In this document: positions 48,558-58,062 of the stretch, one piece after another
How positions within the stretch are numbered: the stretch's first letter is position 1
Layout: every line of letters starts with the position of its first letter
Source: CAVRUD01 sp963849635
GTDB taxonomy: Bacteria > Chloroflexota > Chloroflexia > Thermomicrobiales > UBA6265
Length of the DNA: 64,000 nucleotides
Reading direction: 5' to 3'
NCBI GenBank assembly: GCA_963849635.1
Contig: CAWKIA010000018.1
Span: forward strand, 496,001-560,000
Notes under the pieces: model-generated
Told to the model about the DNA's origin: nothing
Database searches by the model: none
What the model saw: only the letters and a program-made list of their open reading frames with translations
Made by a program: the position numbers and the translations under genes

Positions 48558-49460
48558 CTAATTGGTATCGACTTCTCCGGCCGGGGCAGTGTCAACGACA
48601 ATTCGCTCCATCCCCGAATACACGTTGAAACGTTCTCCCCGGACGAACCCAACGAGCGTCATGCCGAACTCGAGGGCGGCGTCAACCGCCAGGCTGCTTG
48701 GGGCAGACACGGCCGCCAGGACCGGTACACCAGCTGCAATGCACTTCTGGGTAATCTCGAACCCCGCCCGGCCACTGACGATCATCAGGGCGTTGTGAAG
48801 CGGCAACTTGCCGTCGAGCATTGCCCAACCTATCACTTTGTCCACCGCGTTATGTCGCCCCACATCCTCACGCACCGCGAGGATCTCGCCCTCGGGCGTG
48901 CAAAGGGCCGCGGCATGGAGTCCGCCGGTGGCGTCAAAGAGCTTTTGGCGCTTGCGCACGCGTTCAGGGAGGTCACTCAATACGGACGCCATGACATGGA
49001 ATCCGGCGGGAATCCTGGCCAATCCTTTGTCTGAGAGGGCATCGAGACTAGCCTGCCCGCAGATGCCACAGGCGCTGCTCATCGCGAACGGCCGCTCGGG
49101 AATCTCAGCGATGCCGGGAAGAGTGGATCTCAGATCGACCGTGACGACGTTGTATTCCTGCGCTCCGGCAACGCCCTGGTCGACGCAGTAGGACAGCTGC
49201 TCGATATCTGAACGATCCCGCACGATCCCCTCAGAGAAGAGGAATCCGGCGGCGAGTTCAAAGTCCGCTCCCGGCGTCCGCATCGTGATCGCCACATCGC
49301 GCACATCGTTGCCTGACTTCACTCGGATCGATAGCGGCTCCTCAGTCGCCAGGTCGTCGCGACGGGTTGAAACTCGCCCCGCTTCGACGAGCTGGACGCG
49401 GACCGTGGCCTTGCTGCCCCGCCGTACGCCCCGTCCGGTGCGATCGAGTGAGCTAACCAT
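48558..49460 (-). CDS. fdhD: Formate dehydrogenase accessory sulfurtransferase FdhD
   Basis: FdhD carries sulfur from a cysteine desulfurase to the molybdenum cofactor, which formate dehydrogenases need for activity. The frame to 49697 is long, but ATG 49460 sits behind GGTGGCTGGAG and overlaps the dehydrogenase stop by eight bases. The roughly 300-residue product has EEPLSIRVKSGNDVRDVAIT, the sulfur-carrying Cys pair in MSSACGICGQASLDAL, and FDATGGLHAAALCTPEGEIL followed by VREDVGRHNAVDKVIGWAML. SGRAGFEITQKCIAAGVPVL and the C-terminal VGFVRGERFNVYSG are intact. Confidence 0.93.
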   Translation of the reverse strand: MVSSLDRTGRGVRRGSKATVRVQLVEAGRVSTRRDDLATEEPLSIRVKSGNDVRDVAITMRTPGADFELAAGFLFSEGIVRDRSDIEQLSYCVDQGVAGAQEYNVVTVDLRSTLPGIAEIPERPFAMSSACGICGQASLDALSDKGLARIPAGFHVMASVLSDLPERVRKRQKLFDATGGLHAAALCTPEGEILAVREDVGRHNAVDKVIGWAMLDGKLPLHNALMIVSGRAGFEITQKCIAAGVPVLAAVSAPSSLAVDAALEFGMTLVGFVRGERFNVYSGMERIVVDTAPAGEVDTN

Positions 49461-51733
49461 CTCCAGCCACCTTCGCCTGCTCTGGGAGGGTTCGCTCAAC
49501 TCGGACAAACGCGTTGTAGTCAGGTACATGCGACTCGGGCGAGCGCTTGCCATGATCGAGGAGCACGTTGCCCTCCGGCCAGTGGACCTGCAGGTTCCGG
49601 CGGGTGACCGGTGCGATGAAGACCCGGCCCTCGTACTCGCCATGCAGGCTGGAAAGTCGCACGGGATCGCCGTTACGCAGTTTGAGGTCGGCGGCATCAG
49701 CGGCGTTCATCAGGACTGCCTCGCGAACGGCGCCGGTGATCGCGTCCTTCGCCTCCTGGACCATGGTGTTGAACTGCTTCCCGCGGCGGGTAGCCACGGC
49801 GAACATGCCATCCGGTATGGCGGCATCGGGAAGCGCTACCGCGGTGAACTTCGCTTTGCCATCCGCCGTGCCAAAGGTCCAGCCCTCACACAGGTGCTCG
49901 CCACCGTATTGCACCTGATCGCCCGTCTTGTGAAGCGTTTCAATGCCGGCATAGAACGGCACGATCCGAGCGATCTCCTCGCCGCAATTCCTGGGTACCC
50001 TGTGGCGAGAGGCGATCCGCAAGGTCCGGGCGCACCCGGCGGGCGAGGTCGAAGAAGATCTCCCATTCCGGGCGGGCCTCCGCGATGCGCCGCCCTTCAA
50101 TCTCTGGGCTAAACATGATGCGGCGCTCGGTCGACGTCTGGGTGATGCCACCGGGAATCTCGTACCGGGTGGCAGCGGGCAAGATCACCACGGTGTCGGC
50201 TGGATCGATCAGCATCTTGCTGGAAAGCACTATGTCTTGGTGCACGCGCAGGGGTACTGTGGCGAGCGCCTTGTCGACAAAGGCGGGGTTGGGAAGCGCC
50301 TCCCTAAAGTTGCCGCCAGACGAGTAGAGGACGTCGAGTTCTCCCGCGGAGGCGGCGTCGATCATCTCAGGCGTCGTCATTCCCTTTGTCGAAGGAACCG
50401 CAAAGCCCCACTGCTCCGACAGCCGCTGCGCGTTCTCCGCGTTGACCGGAATGCCACCGGGAAAGACGGTTGCGTAGGCACCCATCTCGGCTCCGCCCTG
50501 GACGCCAGAGTGCCCGCGGATCGGCATCAGGCCACATCGTTCGCGGCCGACGAATCCGCGCGTCAGGGCGAGGTTGATGATCGCCCGGACTCCGTCTTCA
50601 CCAAATGCGTGCTGAGTAACGCCCATGCTCCAGACGAAGACGGCCGTCTTGGCGGTGCCAATCATCTCCCCGAAGGCCCGCATCGCTGCTTCGGAGGATC
50701 CGGAAAGTCCCGTCAGGTCGTCCCAGGACTGGCCCTCAACGGCCGCGCGAGCAGTCTCCACCTCACGGGTGTGGGCGGCGAGGAAGTCGTGGTCGAGAAG
50801 ATCCCGCTCAAAGATGTGTTTGAGCGCTCCGTTGAGAAATGGGACATCCCCACCGGTGTTGATCAGGAACGTCTCGTCCGCCAGCTTCGTCCCGAACAGG
50901 GCGCTCTCCGCCACCGACGGAATCCAGTAACGCTCCATTCCCGGTTCGCGATAGGTGTTGACCAGCACGATTTTGGTACCGGCTCGCTTGGCGTAATACA
51001 TATACTTCGTCGTAACTGGCTGATTGTTGGCGGGGTTGGCCCCGATGAAGACCAGGACATCCGTCCCGATCCAATCACCGTAGGAGCAAGTCGTCGCCCC
51101 GGCTCCGATCGTCTCCTTTAGGGCAACCGTGCTCGGCGAGTGACAGATCCGTGCGGCATTGTCGACCGAGTTCGTGCCGATGGCCCGAATCGCCTTTTGG
51201 GCAGCGTAGTAGGTCTCGTTCGGAGTGCCCCTGCTGGTGAGATAGAAACCGAGGCGATCAGGGGGAGAAGTCCTGATTCGTGCCGCCACCAAATCGAGTG
51301 CGTCATCCCAGGACACACGGGTGAACCCGCGTTCTCCACGCCTCCGCACCATCGGGTAAGGCAGCCGACCAAGATTGCGGAGTTCGGCGCTCGTCTTGTT
51401 TCGTAACAAGGCGACATCACTGAGGGCTACCGGATCGAGCGCCGGCATCGTGTTCAGTCGGAGCAGGCGCAGGCGGATATTGCAGAGATGGACGCCGTCC
51501 ATCGTCCAGTCATGCAGGCCCGCGACACCCAATGCGCACCCGTCGCACACGCCCTGGCTCAATATGCGCCAGGTATAGCCCGCCTCATCCCGGTTCTCCC
51601 ACAGAGCCCGGGAAATCTCTTTGAAGTTGTTTGGATGCTGTTCGCCGATGCCGAACGGTTTGCGGCTGGCCCAGAGGGAAGGATCCCAACCCTTGCTCAC
51701 CCGCTCCATGTGCGGCCGACGCGACTTTGCCAT
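49453..51733 (-). CDS. Formate-dehydrogenase-like molybdopterin oxidoreductase, alpha subunit (one frameshift)
   Basis: Removing one extra base near 49980 joins the chain to about 759 residues from ATG 51733; the restored segment reads QELREEIARIVPFYAGIE. The N-terminus has GVCDGCALGVAGLHDWTMDG, with few cysteines. The Mo ligand is Cys in AARICHSPSTVALKETIG, the position of Sec in E. coli FdhH. Other features are DVLVFIGANPANNQPVTTKY, SMGVTQHAFGEDGVRAI and CGLMPIRGHSGVQGGAEMGA, then the C-terminal molydopterin-binding domain with AVLMNAADAADLKLRNGDPV. This matches the single-subunit FdhF/YdeP-like group. The electron partner is not encoded here. fdhD follows. Confidence 0.85.
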
Positions 51734-51812
51734 CGTGTAAACCCCGATCGGATCCCCGGTTCTCACCGCCCGGGCGGACCCCTTCAAGTCGCACGATAGC
51801 AGAGTTGAGCCA

Positions 51813-52721
51813 TCAGTGACCGCGCGGGGCTTCCGGTGTGGCTTCATCGGGTTTCGACGTGGGCGGAGGCGCCAGCGCCAGGACCATCGGCATTATGGCA
51901 ATCATCAGGTGCTGGACGCGGCCGCGGAGTCCCTTGGACGCTTCCCCGTTTGCACGAACTCCTACAGACAGAAAAACGGCCAGCACGCCCTCGTTGCGTT
52001 GAAGTCCGTCCGCCTCGTGCTCGATCCAATCGCAGGTGATGATCAAGAGCAGCAAAAGCGCGATGCCCAGTGCGTACGCACCACCAACATCCGATGGCCA
52101 GTGCGCGCCGCTCCACACCCGGTCAAATCCCGAAAGCAGGATGATGGCCACGCAGACCACCCTGATCAGCCGGCGCAACGGTGTGAACTGGATTCGTTCG
52201 CCCACGACATACCAGATGAAGCCATACAGCAGGACCGCCCCGACGACGTGACCGCTTGGAAACGATCGTTCCTCGAAGTTACGGCTGACGTGACGTAGTT
52301 CCTCCAGGTGTGGTCGGGTGCGATGGATCAGGACGCGAGAGATCGTCTCGTTGACGACGCCGCCGATTGGGATTGCCAGGGTCCCGAGTAGGGGTAGCCA
52401 CCAGCGCAACAGGGTGAAGACCACAAGCGTCACGCCCCAGGCAACCACGGCGCCGGCCGAGTCGGTTAGAAGGCCTAAGGCATCCGACCAGGCATGCATT
52501 TGGGAGAAATGGACACGCTGAACGAACTTGATTGTGGCGATATCAAGCGGCCCTGGAAACCTGAGGGCGGCGTCGATCGCCATGAATGCGAAGACAGAAC
52601 TTGAAATCAGGACCATTTGGAATCGTCGGGATTCCTGCGCTTGCAGCCAGGTAAATCCCGCGAGCATGTGTATGAGTCGAATCGGATCCGGTTGGTCAGC
52701 GTGGGTAGAGAAGTCGGCCAT
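51813..52721 (-). CDS. PAP2-family phosphatase
   Basis: This 302-residue membrane protein has an N-terminal polar part and five to six helices. The three PAP2 motifs are present: RVLIHRTRPHLEELRHVSRN (motif 1 core, R-P), RSFPSGHVVGAVLLYGF (motif 2, with catalytic His) and FDRVWSGAHWPSDVGGAYAL (motif 3, R-x5-H-x3-D). The family dephosphorylates lipids such as undecaprenyl pyrophosphate or phosphatidic acid. The C-terminal 50 residues are polar and cytoplasmic. It starts at ATG 52721, diverging from rpsB, and lies upstream of the formate-dehydrogenase-like gene on the same strand with an 79-base gap. Confidence 0.87.
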   Translation of the reverse strand: MADFSTHADQPDPIRLIHMLAGFTWLQAQESRRFQMVLISSSVFAFMAIDAALRFPGPLDIATIKFVQRVHFSQMHAWSDALGLLTDSAGAVVAWGVTLVVFTLLRWWLPLLGTLAIPIGGVVNETISRVLIHRTRPHLEELRHVSRNFEERSFPSGHVVGAVLLYGFIWYVVGERIQFTPLRRLIRVVCVAIILLSGFDRVWSGAHWPSDVGGAYALGIALLLLLIITCDWIEHEADGLQRNEGVLAVFLSVGVRANGEASKGLRGRVQHLMIAIMPMVLALAPPPTSKPDEATPEAPRGH

Positions 52722-52905
52722 GCCAACGGCCCTCGTGGGTTGCCGGCGCCCGGGCGGGAGGAGGTCCCGCCTGTCTGTCCCGTCGCTAAGGTGAATCTGC
52801 CTATTTCACCGTAAACTAGCCCGATTTTCCAGGGTCAGTCGGATGCCGGCGAGGGTCCATTCGTGCCTGAAAAGTCACAGATTGGTGGGAAGAATTGCCG
52901 CTGGG

Positions 52906-52914
52906 TGCTATACT
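52906..52914 (+). promoter_or_regulatory. Extended -10 promoter of the rpsB operon
   Basis: TGC followed by TATACT is a classic extended -10 element. TTGGTG at 52882-52887 is too far (21 bases) to be a good -35. The transcript would start near 52921, leaving a leader of about 130 bases that is GC-rich and can fold; ribosomal-protein autoregulation is possible. No gene is supported in the rest of the 331-base spacer (52722-53052). Confidence 0.6.
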
Positions 52915-53052
52915 TTCCGTCGGCTCAGCGCATGCTGGGCCATTATTCTGCACGCGCCCGGACTGGGGGCGAGGTGCCGGCGGCGGCAAGCCCGACCGAC
53001 GGTCCGCACCCGGGGTGAACGGCGCGGAAGTCAACCAAAACCGGAGGAATGT

Positions 53053-53906
53053 GTGGTAACAAGCGTTTTCAATCAGGATCGTACGACCAGTTTGCGCGCT
53101 TTGCTCGAAGCAGGCGTCCACTTCGGTCACCAGAAAAGCGCTGGAACCCGAAGATGAAGACGTACATCTTCACCGAGCGCAACGGCATCCACATCATCGA
53201 CCTTCAGCAGACGGTTCAGCTCCTCGAGCAAGCGCATTCCTTCGTCGCCGACCTGACCGCGCGCGGCGGGCGGGTGCTCTTCGTCGGCACCAAGAAGCAG
53301 GGCCAGGAGATCATCAAAGCTGAGGCTGAGCGGTCTCGTCAGTTCTACGTCAACCGGCGCTGGCTGGGCGGAACCCTGACGAACTTCGTCACCATCCGCA
53401 ACCGGTTGCGCTACCTCAAGCAGCTCCAGGGCCAGGCCGAGCGCGGCGAATTGGACTACCTGCCCAAGCAGGAAGCCGCCGACAAACTCAAGGAGCTTGA
53501 GAAGCTGGAGCGGACGGTTGGCGGCATGCGTGACATGAGCCAGTTGCCGGGCGCCGTTTTCATCATCGACCCGAAGCGCGAGCACCTCGCCGTGCACGAA
53601 GCGCGCCGGCTCAAGATCCCGACCATCGCGATCGTCGATACCAACTGCAATCCGGATGGCATCGATTTCGTCATCCCCGCCAACGACGATGCCATCCGCT
53701 CGATCCGCCTCATCGTCGCCGGTATTGCCGACGCCGCGATCGAGGGCTTGATGCGCCAGGAGATTGTCCAGGCGGAGCGGGCGCAGGATATCGGACGCGC
53801 GGCAAACGTTGGCCGCGAGGATGAGGACGAGGCACCCATCTTCTCACCTGACTTTGCACCCGCGGCCCCAGCCGCTGTAGAGACCCCGACCGGCGACGAC
53901 GAGTAA
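53053..53906 (+). CDS. rpsB: 30S ribosomal protein S2 (one frameshift)
   Basis: The start is GTG 53053, behind GGAGGA at 53043-53048, in a different frame from most of the gene. One missing A in the run at 53134-53137 explains this. Restored, it reads LRALLEAGVHFGHQ, then KKRWNPKMKTYIFTERNGIH, the normal S2 opening, and gives about 284 residues. Further motifs are GRVLFVGTKKQGQEIIKAEA, RWLGGTLTNFVTIRNR, AVFIIDPKREHLAVHEARRL and PTIAIVDTNCNPDGIDFVIP, then AIRSIRLIVAGIADA. The C-terminus carries an acidic/Ala-Pro tail (about 35 residues). S2 is essential, so the shift is almost surely a sequence error. Confidence 0.93.
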
Positions 53907-53917
53907 CCAGCACGTTG

Positions 53918-53943
53918 CCGGGCGCCGCAATTGCGGCGCCCGG
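53918..53943. terminator. 26-base perfect palindrome between rpsB and tsf
   Basis: The arms CCGGGCGCCGCAA and TTGCGGCGCCCGG meet with no loop, 11 bases after the rpsB stop. It may act as an attenuator or processing site that sets the ratio of S2 to EF-Ts. There is no following T-run. Confidence 0.5.
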
Positions 53944-54034
53944 CCGGAGACGATCAACAGATAGAGCGTGGCCGGAGCATACGTTCCGACCGCGCATGCG
54001 TACGACTAGCACCTACAGTAGAAGAGGAGACATC

Positions 54035-54604
54035 GTGGCGATTAGTGCTTCTCAGGTTAAGGATCTCCGGGAGAAGACCGGGGCCGGCATTATGGACTGC
54101 AAGCGGGCGCTCGAAGATGCAGGCGGCGACGTCAACCAGGCGATCGCGATCCTCAAGCAGCAGGGATTGTCGAAGGCCGAGAAGAAGTCCGGCCGCGCTG
54201 CGACCGATGGTCTGGTCGAGCCCTACATCCACGCCGGCGGCCGCATCGGCGCCCTCGTCGAGGTGAACTGTGAGACCGATTTCGTCGGCCGCACCTCGGA
54301 GTTCCGCACCCTTGCCCATGACGTCGCGATGCAGGTCGCGGCCTCCAGCCCGAAGTATGTCTCCGAAGATCAGATCCCCGAGGACGCCTGGGACGGACTG
54401 ATCCAGGAGTACGGCGACCGGGCCAAGGCGATTCAGGCCGTTTGTCTGCTCGATCAAGTCTTCATCAAGGATGGCCGTCGCACGATCCGAGATCTGGTGA
54501 ATGACAACATTGCCAAGGTCGGCGAAAACATCGTGGTTCGCCGCTTTGCCCGGTTCGAGCTTGGCGCCGATCTCCCGCCGGCTGCTGACGAAGAAGCAGA
54601 GTAG
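54035..54604 (+). CDS. tsf: Elongation factor Ts
   Basis: EF-Ts exchanges GDP for GTP on EF-Tu. GTG 54035 sits behind AGAGGAG, so the frame from 53915 is too long. The 189-residue product opens AISASQVKDLREKTGAGIMD, then CKRALEDAGGDVNQAIAILK (UBA-like). The core has HAGGRIGALVEVNCETDFVG and TSEFRTLAHDVAMQVAASSP, then EDAWDGLIQEYG. The final conserved LLDQVFIKDGRRTIRDLVND is present. The length is short, as in Thermus-type EF-Ts, which has only one core subdomain rather than the two of E. coli. Follows rpsB as in most bacteria. Confidence 0.95.
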   Translation: MAISASQVKDLREKTGAGIMDCKRALEDAGGDVNQAIAILKQQGLSKAEKKSGRAATDGLVEPYIHAGGRIGALVEVNCETDFVGRTSEFRTLAHDVAMQVAASSPKYVSEDQIPEDAWDGLIQEYGDRAKAIQAVCLLDQVFIKDGRRTIRDLVNDNIAKVGENIVVRRFARFELGADLPPAADEEAE

Positions 54605-54657
54605 GCATTCGTTCGTAGCCTGGGTCTGGCCGGCTGACCGCGGAAAGGGATGATGTC

Positions 54658-55491
54658 GTGGCGATCACGTTCGGGCGCGTGCTGCTCAAGTTGAGCGGCG
54701 AAGCGCTCATGGGAGAGGCACACTTCGGCATCGATCCCACGGTTGTCAAAGATATTGCGCAGCAGGTCCGCCGAGTTGTCGACCTCGATGCTCAGCTTGC
54801 CGTCGTCATCGGCGGCGGCAACATCTGGCGCGGACTGGCGGCCAGTTCGAAGGGCATGGACCGGGCAACCGCCGACTACATGGGCATGGTCGCCACGGTG
54901 CTCAACGGGCTGGCCCTCCAGGACGCCCTTGAGCACGCGGGCGTCCCAACCCGGGTAATGTCCGCCATCCAGATGCACGAGGTCGCGGAGCCGTACATCC
55001 GCCGGCGGGCCCTGCGCCACATGGAGAAGGGCCGCGTCGTCATCCTGGCGGCCGGAACCGGCAATCCGTACTTCACGACGGATACCGCCGCCGCGCTCCG
55101 CGCCCTCGAACTCGACTGCGACATCCTGCTCATGGCGAAGAACCGGATCGAAGGGGTCTATTCGGCCGATCCCCGCCGCGATCCTGACGCCAGGCTCTAC
55201 CACTGGGTATCACATCAGGAAGCGCTTGAGCGCAACCTGCAGGTCATGGACGCCTCGGCTCTGGCCCTCTGCCGGGACAACGACCTGCCGATCTTGGTCT
55301 TCAATATGTCCGCACCTGGCGCGGTTGAGGCAGCGGTCAAGGGCGAACCGGTCGGCACCATGGTCTCGACGACCGCTCCGCCCGACCGCTTGAACGGCGA
55401 AGAGACCGCTACCGCCGGAATCTTCTCCGCAACTCCTGTGCAATCCGCGGACAGCGGGTATCCTGCCCCAAACGCCGGGAAACCGGCATAG
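54658..55491 (+). CDS. pyrH: UMP kinase
   Basis: PyrH phosphorylates UMP to UDP and belongs to the amino-acid kinase fold. GTG 54658 follows AAAGGGATGAT. Motifs are GRVLLKLSGEALMGEAHFGI, LAVVIGGGNIWRGLAASSKG, ADYMGMVATVLNGLALQDAL, HMEKGRVVILAAGTGNPYFT and TDTAAALRALELDCDILLMA, then NRIEGVYSADPRRDPDA. It ends beyond the usual point with about 35 extra residues rich in Thr, Ala and Pro (from STTAPPDRLNGEE), predicted disordered. Total 277 residues against about 240 usual. It lies in the conserved order rpsB-tsf-pyrH-frr. Confidence 0.93.
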   Translation: MAITFGRVLLKLSGEALMGEAHFGIDPTVVKDIAQQVRRVVDLDAQLAVVIGGGNIWRGLAASSKGMDRATADYMGMVATVLNGLALQDALEHAGVPTRVMSAIQMHEVAEPYIRRRALRHMEKGRVVILAAGTGNPYFTTDTAAALRALELDCDILLMAKNRIEGVYSADPRRDPDARLYHWVSHQEALERNLQVMDASALALCRDNDLPILVFNMSAPGAVEAAVKGEPVGTMVSTTAPPDRLNGEETATAGIFSATPVQSADSGYPAPNAGKPA

Positions 55492-55623
55492 GAATCGCGC
55501 CTGCCAACCGGGCTATCGTCCGCTTCCGTGATGGACGCGGAGCCAAAGAGCCCTCAAGGCGATGCCTGGCTGGTGTACAACGGTCCGCATACGACCGCAG
55601 CGCTCGACGAAGAGGAGGCACTG

Positions 55624-56181
55624 ATGATCCAGGATGTGTTGAGTGACGCCGAGAGCCGCATGTCGAAAGCGATGGACGCGCTCCGCAATCACCTCCTGTC
55701 GATCCGGACCGGTCGCGCTTCTCCGACCCTGCTTGACCGAATTCAGGTCGAGTACTACGGCGCGCCGACGCCGATCAACCAACTCGCCAGTGTCAACGTC
55801 CCCGAATCCCGCCTGATCGCGATCCAGCCCTGGGACCGCACCACGATCCCGGCAATCGAGAAGGCCATCCTCAAGTCGGATCTCGGGCTCAACCCATCGA
55901 GCGATGGTCAGGTGATTCGCCTCGCGATCCCGCCCTTGACCGAAGAGCGGCGCAAGCAGCTCGTCAAGCTTGTGCACAGCAATGTCGAAGAGGCCAAGGT
56001 CGCGGTCCGCAATATTCGCCGCGACGGCACCCATACGCTGCGCGAACTGATTACCGAGGGCGAGGTATCCGAGAACGATGGCCGCCGGGCCGAGTCCCAG
56101 GTCGACGACCTGACGAAGCGATTCACGGACGAGGCCGACAGGATCGGCAAGGCGAAAGAAGCCGAGGTCCTCGAGATCTAG
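55624..56181 (+). CDS. frr: Ribosome recycling factor
   Basis: RRF and EF-G split the post-termination ribosome. ATG 55624 is behind GAGGAGG, so the extra N-terminal residues from 55528 are not used. The 185-residue protein has the family opening IQDVLSDAESRMSKAMDALR, the conserved RTGRASPTLLDRIQVEYYGA, PINQLASVNVPESRLIAIQP, AIEKAILKSDLGLNPSSDGQ and IRLAIPPLTEERRKQLVKLV. The last helix has VRNIRRDGTHTLRELI. Length is exactly as expected. It is cotranscribed with pyrH. Confidence 0.95.
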   Translation: MIQDVLSDAESRMSKAMDALRNHLLSIRTGRASPTLLDRIQVEYYGAPTPINQLASVNVPESRLIAIQPWDRTTIPAIEKAILKSDLGLNPSSDGQVIRLAIPPLTEERRKQLVKLVHSNVEEAKVAVRNIRRDGTHTLRELITEGEVSENDGRRAESQVDDLTKRFTDEADRIGKAKEAEVLEI

Positions 56182-56313
56182 CGGTGTCTGCCAAAATCGG
56201 GCAGTACCTGATGAAGTGCTTCATGTGATAAAGTGGCGTTCCCGGCGACACGCGCGATTGGCCGGTCAATCCATCTCTCGCACGCTCGCATCAGCCGGCA
56301 CTCGGGAGCTGCC

Positions 56314-57136
56314 ATGAACGAATCACACGACGTCGGATCGGCGAGGACTGGAGCATTCGGCGGCAACGGGACCTCATCTACCGCAAATGGCCGTAGTGCT
56401 GGTTCCGCGACCATCGAGCCGATTCCCGTCGACCGTATTCCCCGGCACGTTGCCATCATTATGGATGGCAACGGCCGGTGGGCGAACAGACAGGGACTAC
56501 CTCGCATCCAGGGCCATGAACGTGGGACTGGAAAATATCCGCCGGATCACCCACGCCGCCGGCGAGATTGGGATTCAGTACCTCACGCTGTGGGCGTTCT
56601 CAACTGAGAACTGGAACAGGCCGCTCGACGAAGTTGAAGGGATCATGCGGATCCTTGCCGAGGCGGTCGAACGGGAGACGGAAGCCCTTCACCGGCAGGG
56701 AGCGAAGCTCTGCCACATCGGCAGTCTTGAAGGTCTCCCTGGCCCCACCCGCCGCGCGGTCGAGGCCGCGATCGATCTCACCCGGAACAACGACCGCCTG
56801 GTGTTGACCCTCGCGTTCAACTACGGCGGCCGTCAGGAGATAATTGAGGCCGTGCGCGCGTTGGTCGCTCAGGGGGTCGCCCCGGAGGAGATCGACGAGG
56901 AGACGATCAGCCGCACCCTGTTCACCAGGGAAATCCCGGATCCTGATCTCGTCATCCGCACCTCTGGCGAATACCGGATGAGCAATTTCCTCATCTGGCA
57001 GGCCGCATACGCGGAGCTCTATTTCACCCCGATCTTCTGGCCCGACTTTGGCCCGGAAGACTTGCACGCGGCTGTCCTGGACTACAGCCACCGCGAGCGT
57101 CGCTTTGGCCGCGTTTCGGCCGCCCTCAGCAGATAG
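56314..57136 (+). CDS. uppS: Isoprenyl (undecaprenyl) diphosphate synthase (one frameshift)
   Basis: One extra G at 56530-56531 divides the gene; with it removed the product has about 273 residues and reads LPRIQGHERGTENIRRITHA. UppS extends FPP with isopentenyl units to undecaprenyl-PP, the wall lipid carrier. Motifs are IPRHVAIIMDGNGRWANRQG (the Asp of DGNGRW is catalytic), LTLWAFSTENWNRPLDEVEG, LTLAFNYGGRQEIIEAVRAL and PDPDLVIRTSGEYRMSNFLI, then WQAAYAELYFTP. The first 40 residues are a Gly/Ser-rich N-terminal extension. ATG 56314 has GGGAGC upstream. cdsA follows after six bases. Confidence 0.92.
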
Positions 57137-57142
57137 CAGCCG

Positions 57143-58015
57143 ATGAAAGACCGCGCGATCAGCTCGATCGGAGTCGTCGCTGTCGGGCTGATTCCGGCAT
57201 TTATGGGCGGGCCTGTCTTTGCCGCGGTCTTCGCGGTTCTCATGATTATTGGCTTCGATGAATATCGCCGGATGGCGAGCAGCCTCGGCATTCCCGTCAC
57301 GGCGCTGGCGGGACTGCTGCTGCTGCCCTTCGGAATTTCCGCCCTCGCCGGCGGACGCGAAGAAGCGCTCCTGGCGTCGATCGCAGGTGCCGTTCTGTTC
57401 CCACTCGTGTTCGAGTTGAAAGGAAACGGACGCCCCGCTCCCGCCGCGGTCGAGACTTGGGCTTTCACGGCCACAGGCGTGGGGTATCTCGGCCTTCCGC
57501 TCTTTGCCGCGATTGCAGTGCGTGGCACGGATGGCAACGTCGACGCCGAGTGGCTCTCCGATCTCGCTGGTTGGCTTTCTCCAGGCTGGGACGCGTCACC
57601 GCGGGGTCTGGCCTGGCTCCTCATCGTGATCCTGGCAACCTGGTTCGGCGATACCGGCGCTTACCTGGTCGGCCGGACTGTCGGCCGGACGCCGCTCTTG
57701 CCGGCGGTCAGCCCCAAGAAGACGATTGAAGGCTCGATCGGGGGCCTGATCGGGTCGATGCTGGCGGGTGGCATCGGCGCGGGACTCTTCGGCCTTGACG
57801 TTCCCTGGCACCTTGGCGTGGCGTTTGGTCTCCTGCTCGGCATCGTCGGCCAGATCGGCGACCTCTGCGAGTCCCTGCTCAAGCGGCAGGTCGGAGTGAA
57901 GGACAGCGGCACGCTCATTCGAGGACACGGCGGCGTGCTGGATCGGGTCGATGCGCTTATCTTTGCTCTCGTCGCTGGATTCGTCGCAATTCCGCTCGTC
58001 GAGCGATGGAGCTAG
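57143..58015 (+). CDS. cdsA: Phosphatidate cytidylyltransferase
   Basis: CdsA makes CDP-diacylglycerol from phosphatidate and CTP, feeding all phospholipid synthesis. The 290-residue membrane protein has about eight helices. The family signature near the C-terminus is SLLKRQVGVKDSGTLIRGHG followed by GVLDRVDALIFAL. LAWLLIVILATWFGDTGAYL, then GRTVGRTPLLPAVSPKKTIE and GSIGGLIGSMLAGG are also characteristic (SPKKTxEG). Start ATG 57143, six bases after uppS. The last 10 codons or less overlap the beginning of dxr, depending on its start. Confidence 0.92.
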   Translation: MKDRAISSIGVVAVGLIPAFMGGPVFAAVFAVLMIIGFDEYRRMASSLGIPVTALAGLLLLPFGISALAGGREEALLASIAGAVLFPLVFELKGNGRPAPAAVETWAFTATGVGYLGLPLFAAIAVRGTDGNVDAEWLSDLAGWLSPGWDASPRGLAWLLIVILATWFGDTGAYLVGRTVGRTPLLPAVSPKKTIEGSIGGLIGSMLAGGIGAGLFGLDVPWHLGVAFGLLLGIVGQIGDLCESLLKRQVGVKDSGTLIRGHGGVLDRVDALIFALVAGFVAIPLVERWS

Positions 58016-58062
58016 CGATCGGTGGCGAACGATCGTTGTTGTCGCACGAGAGGCTGCCGCCA

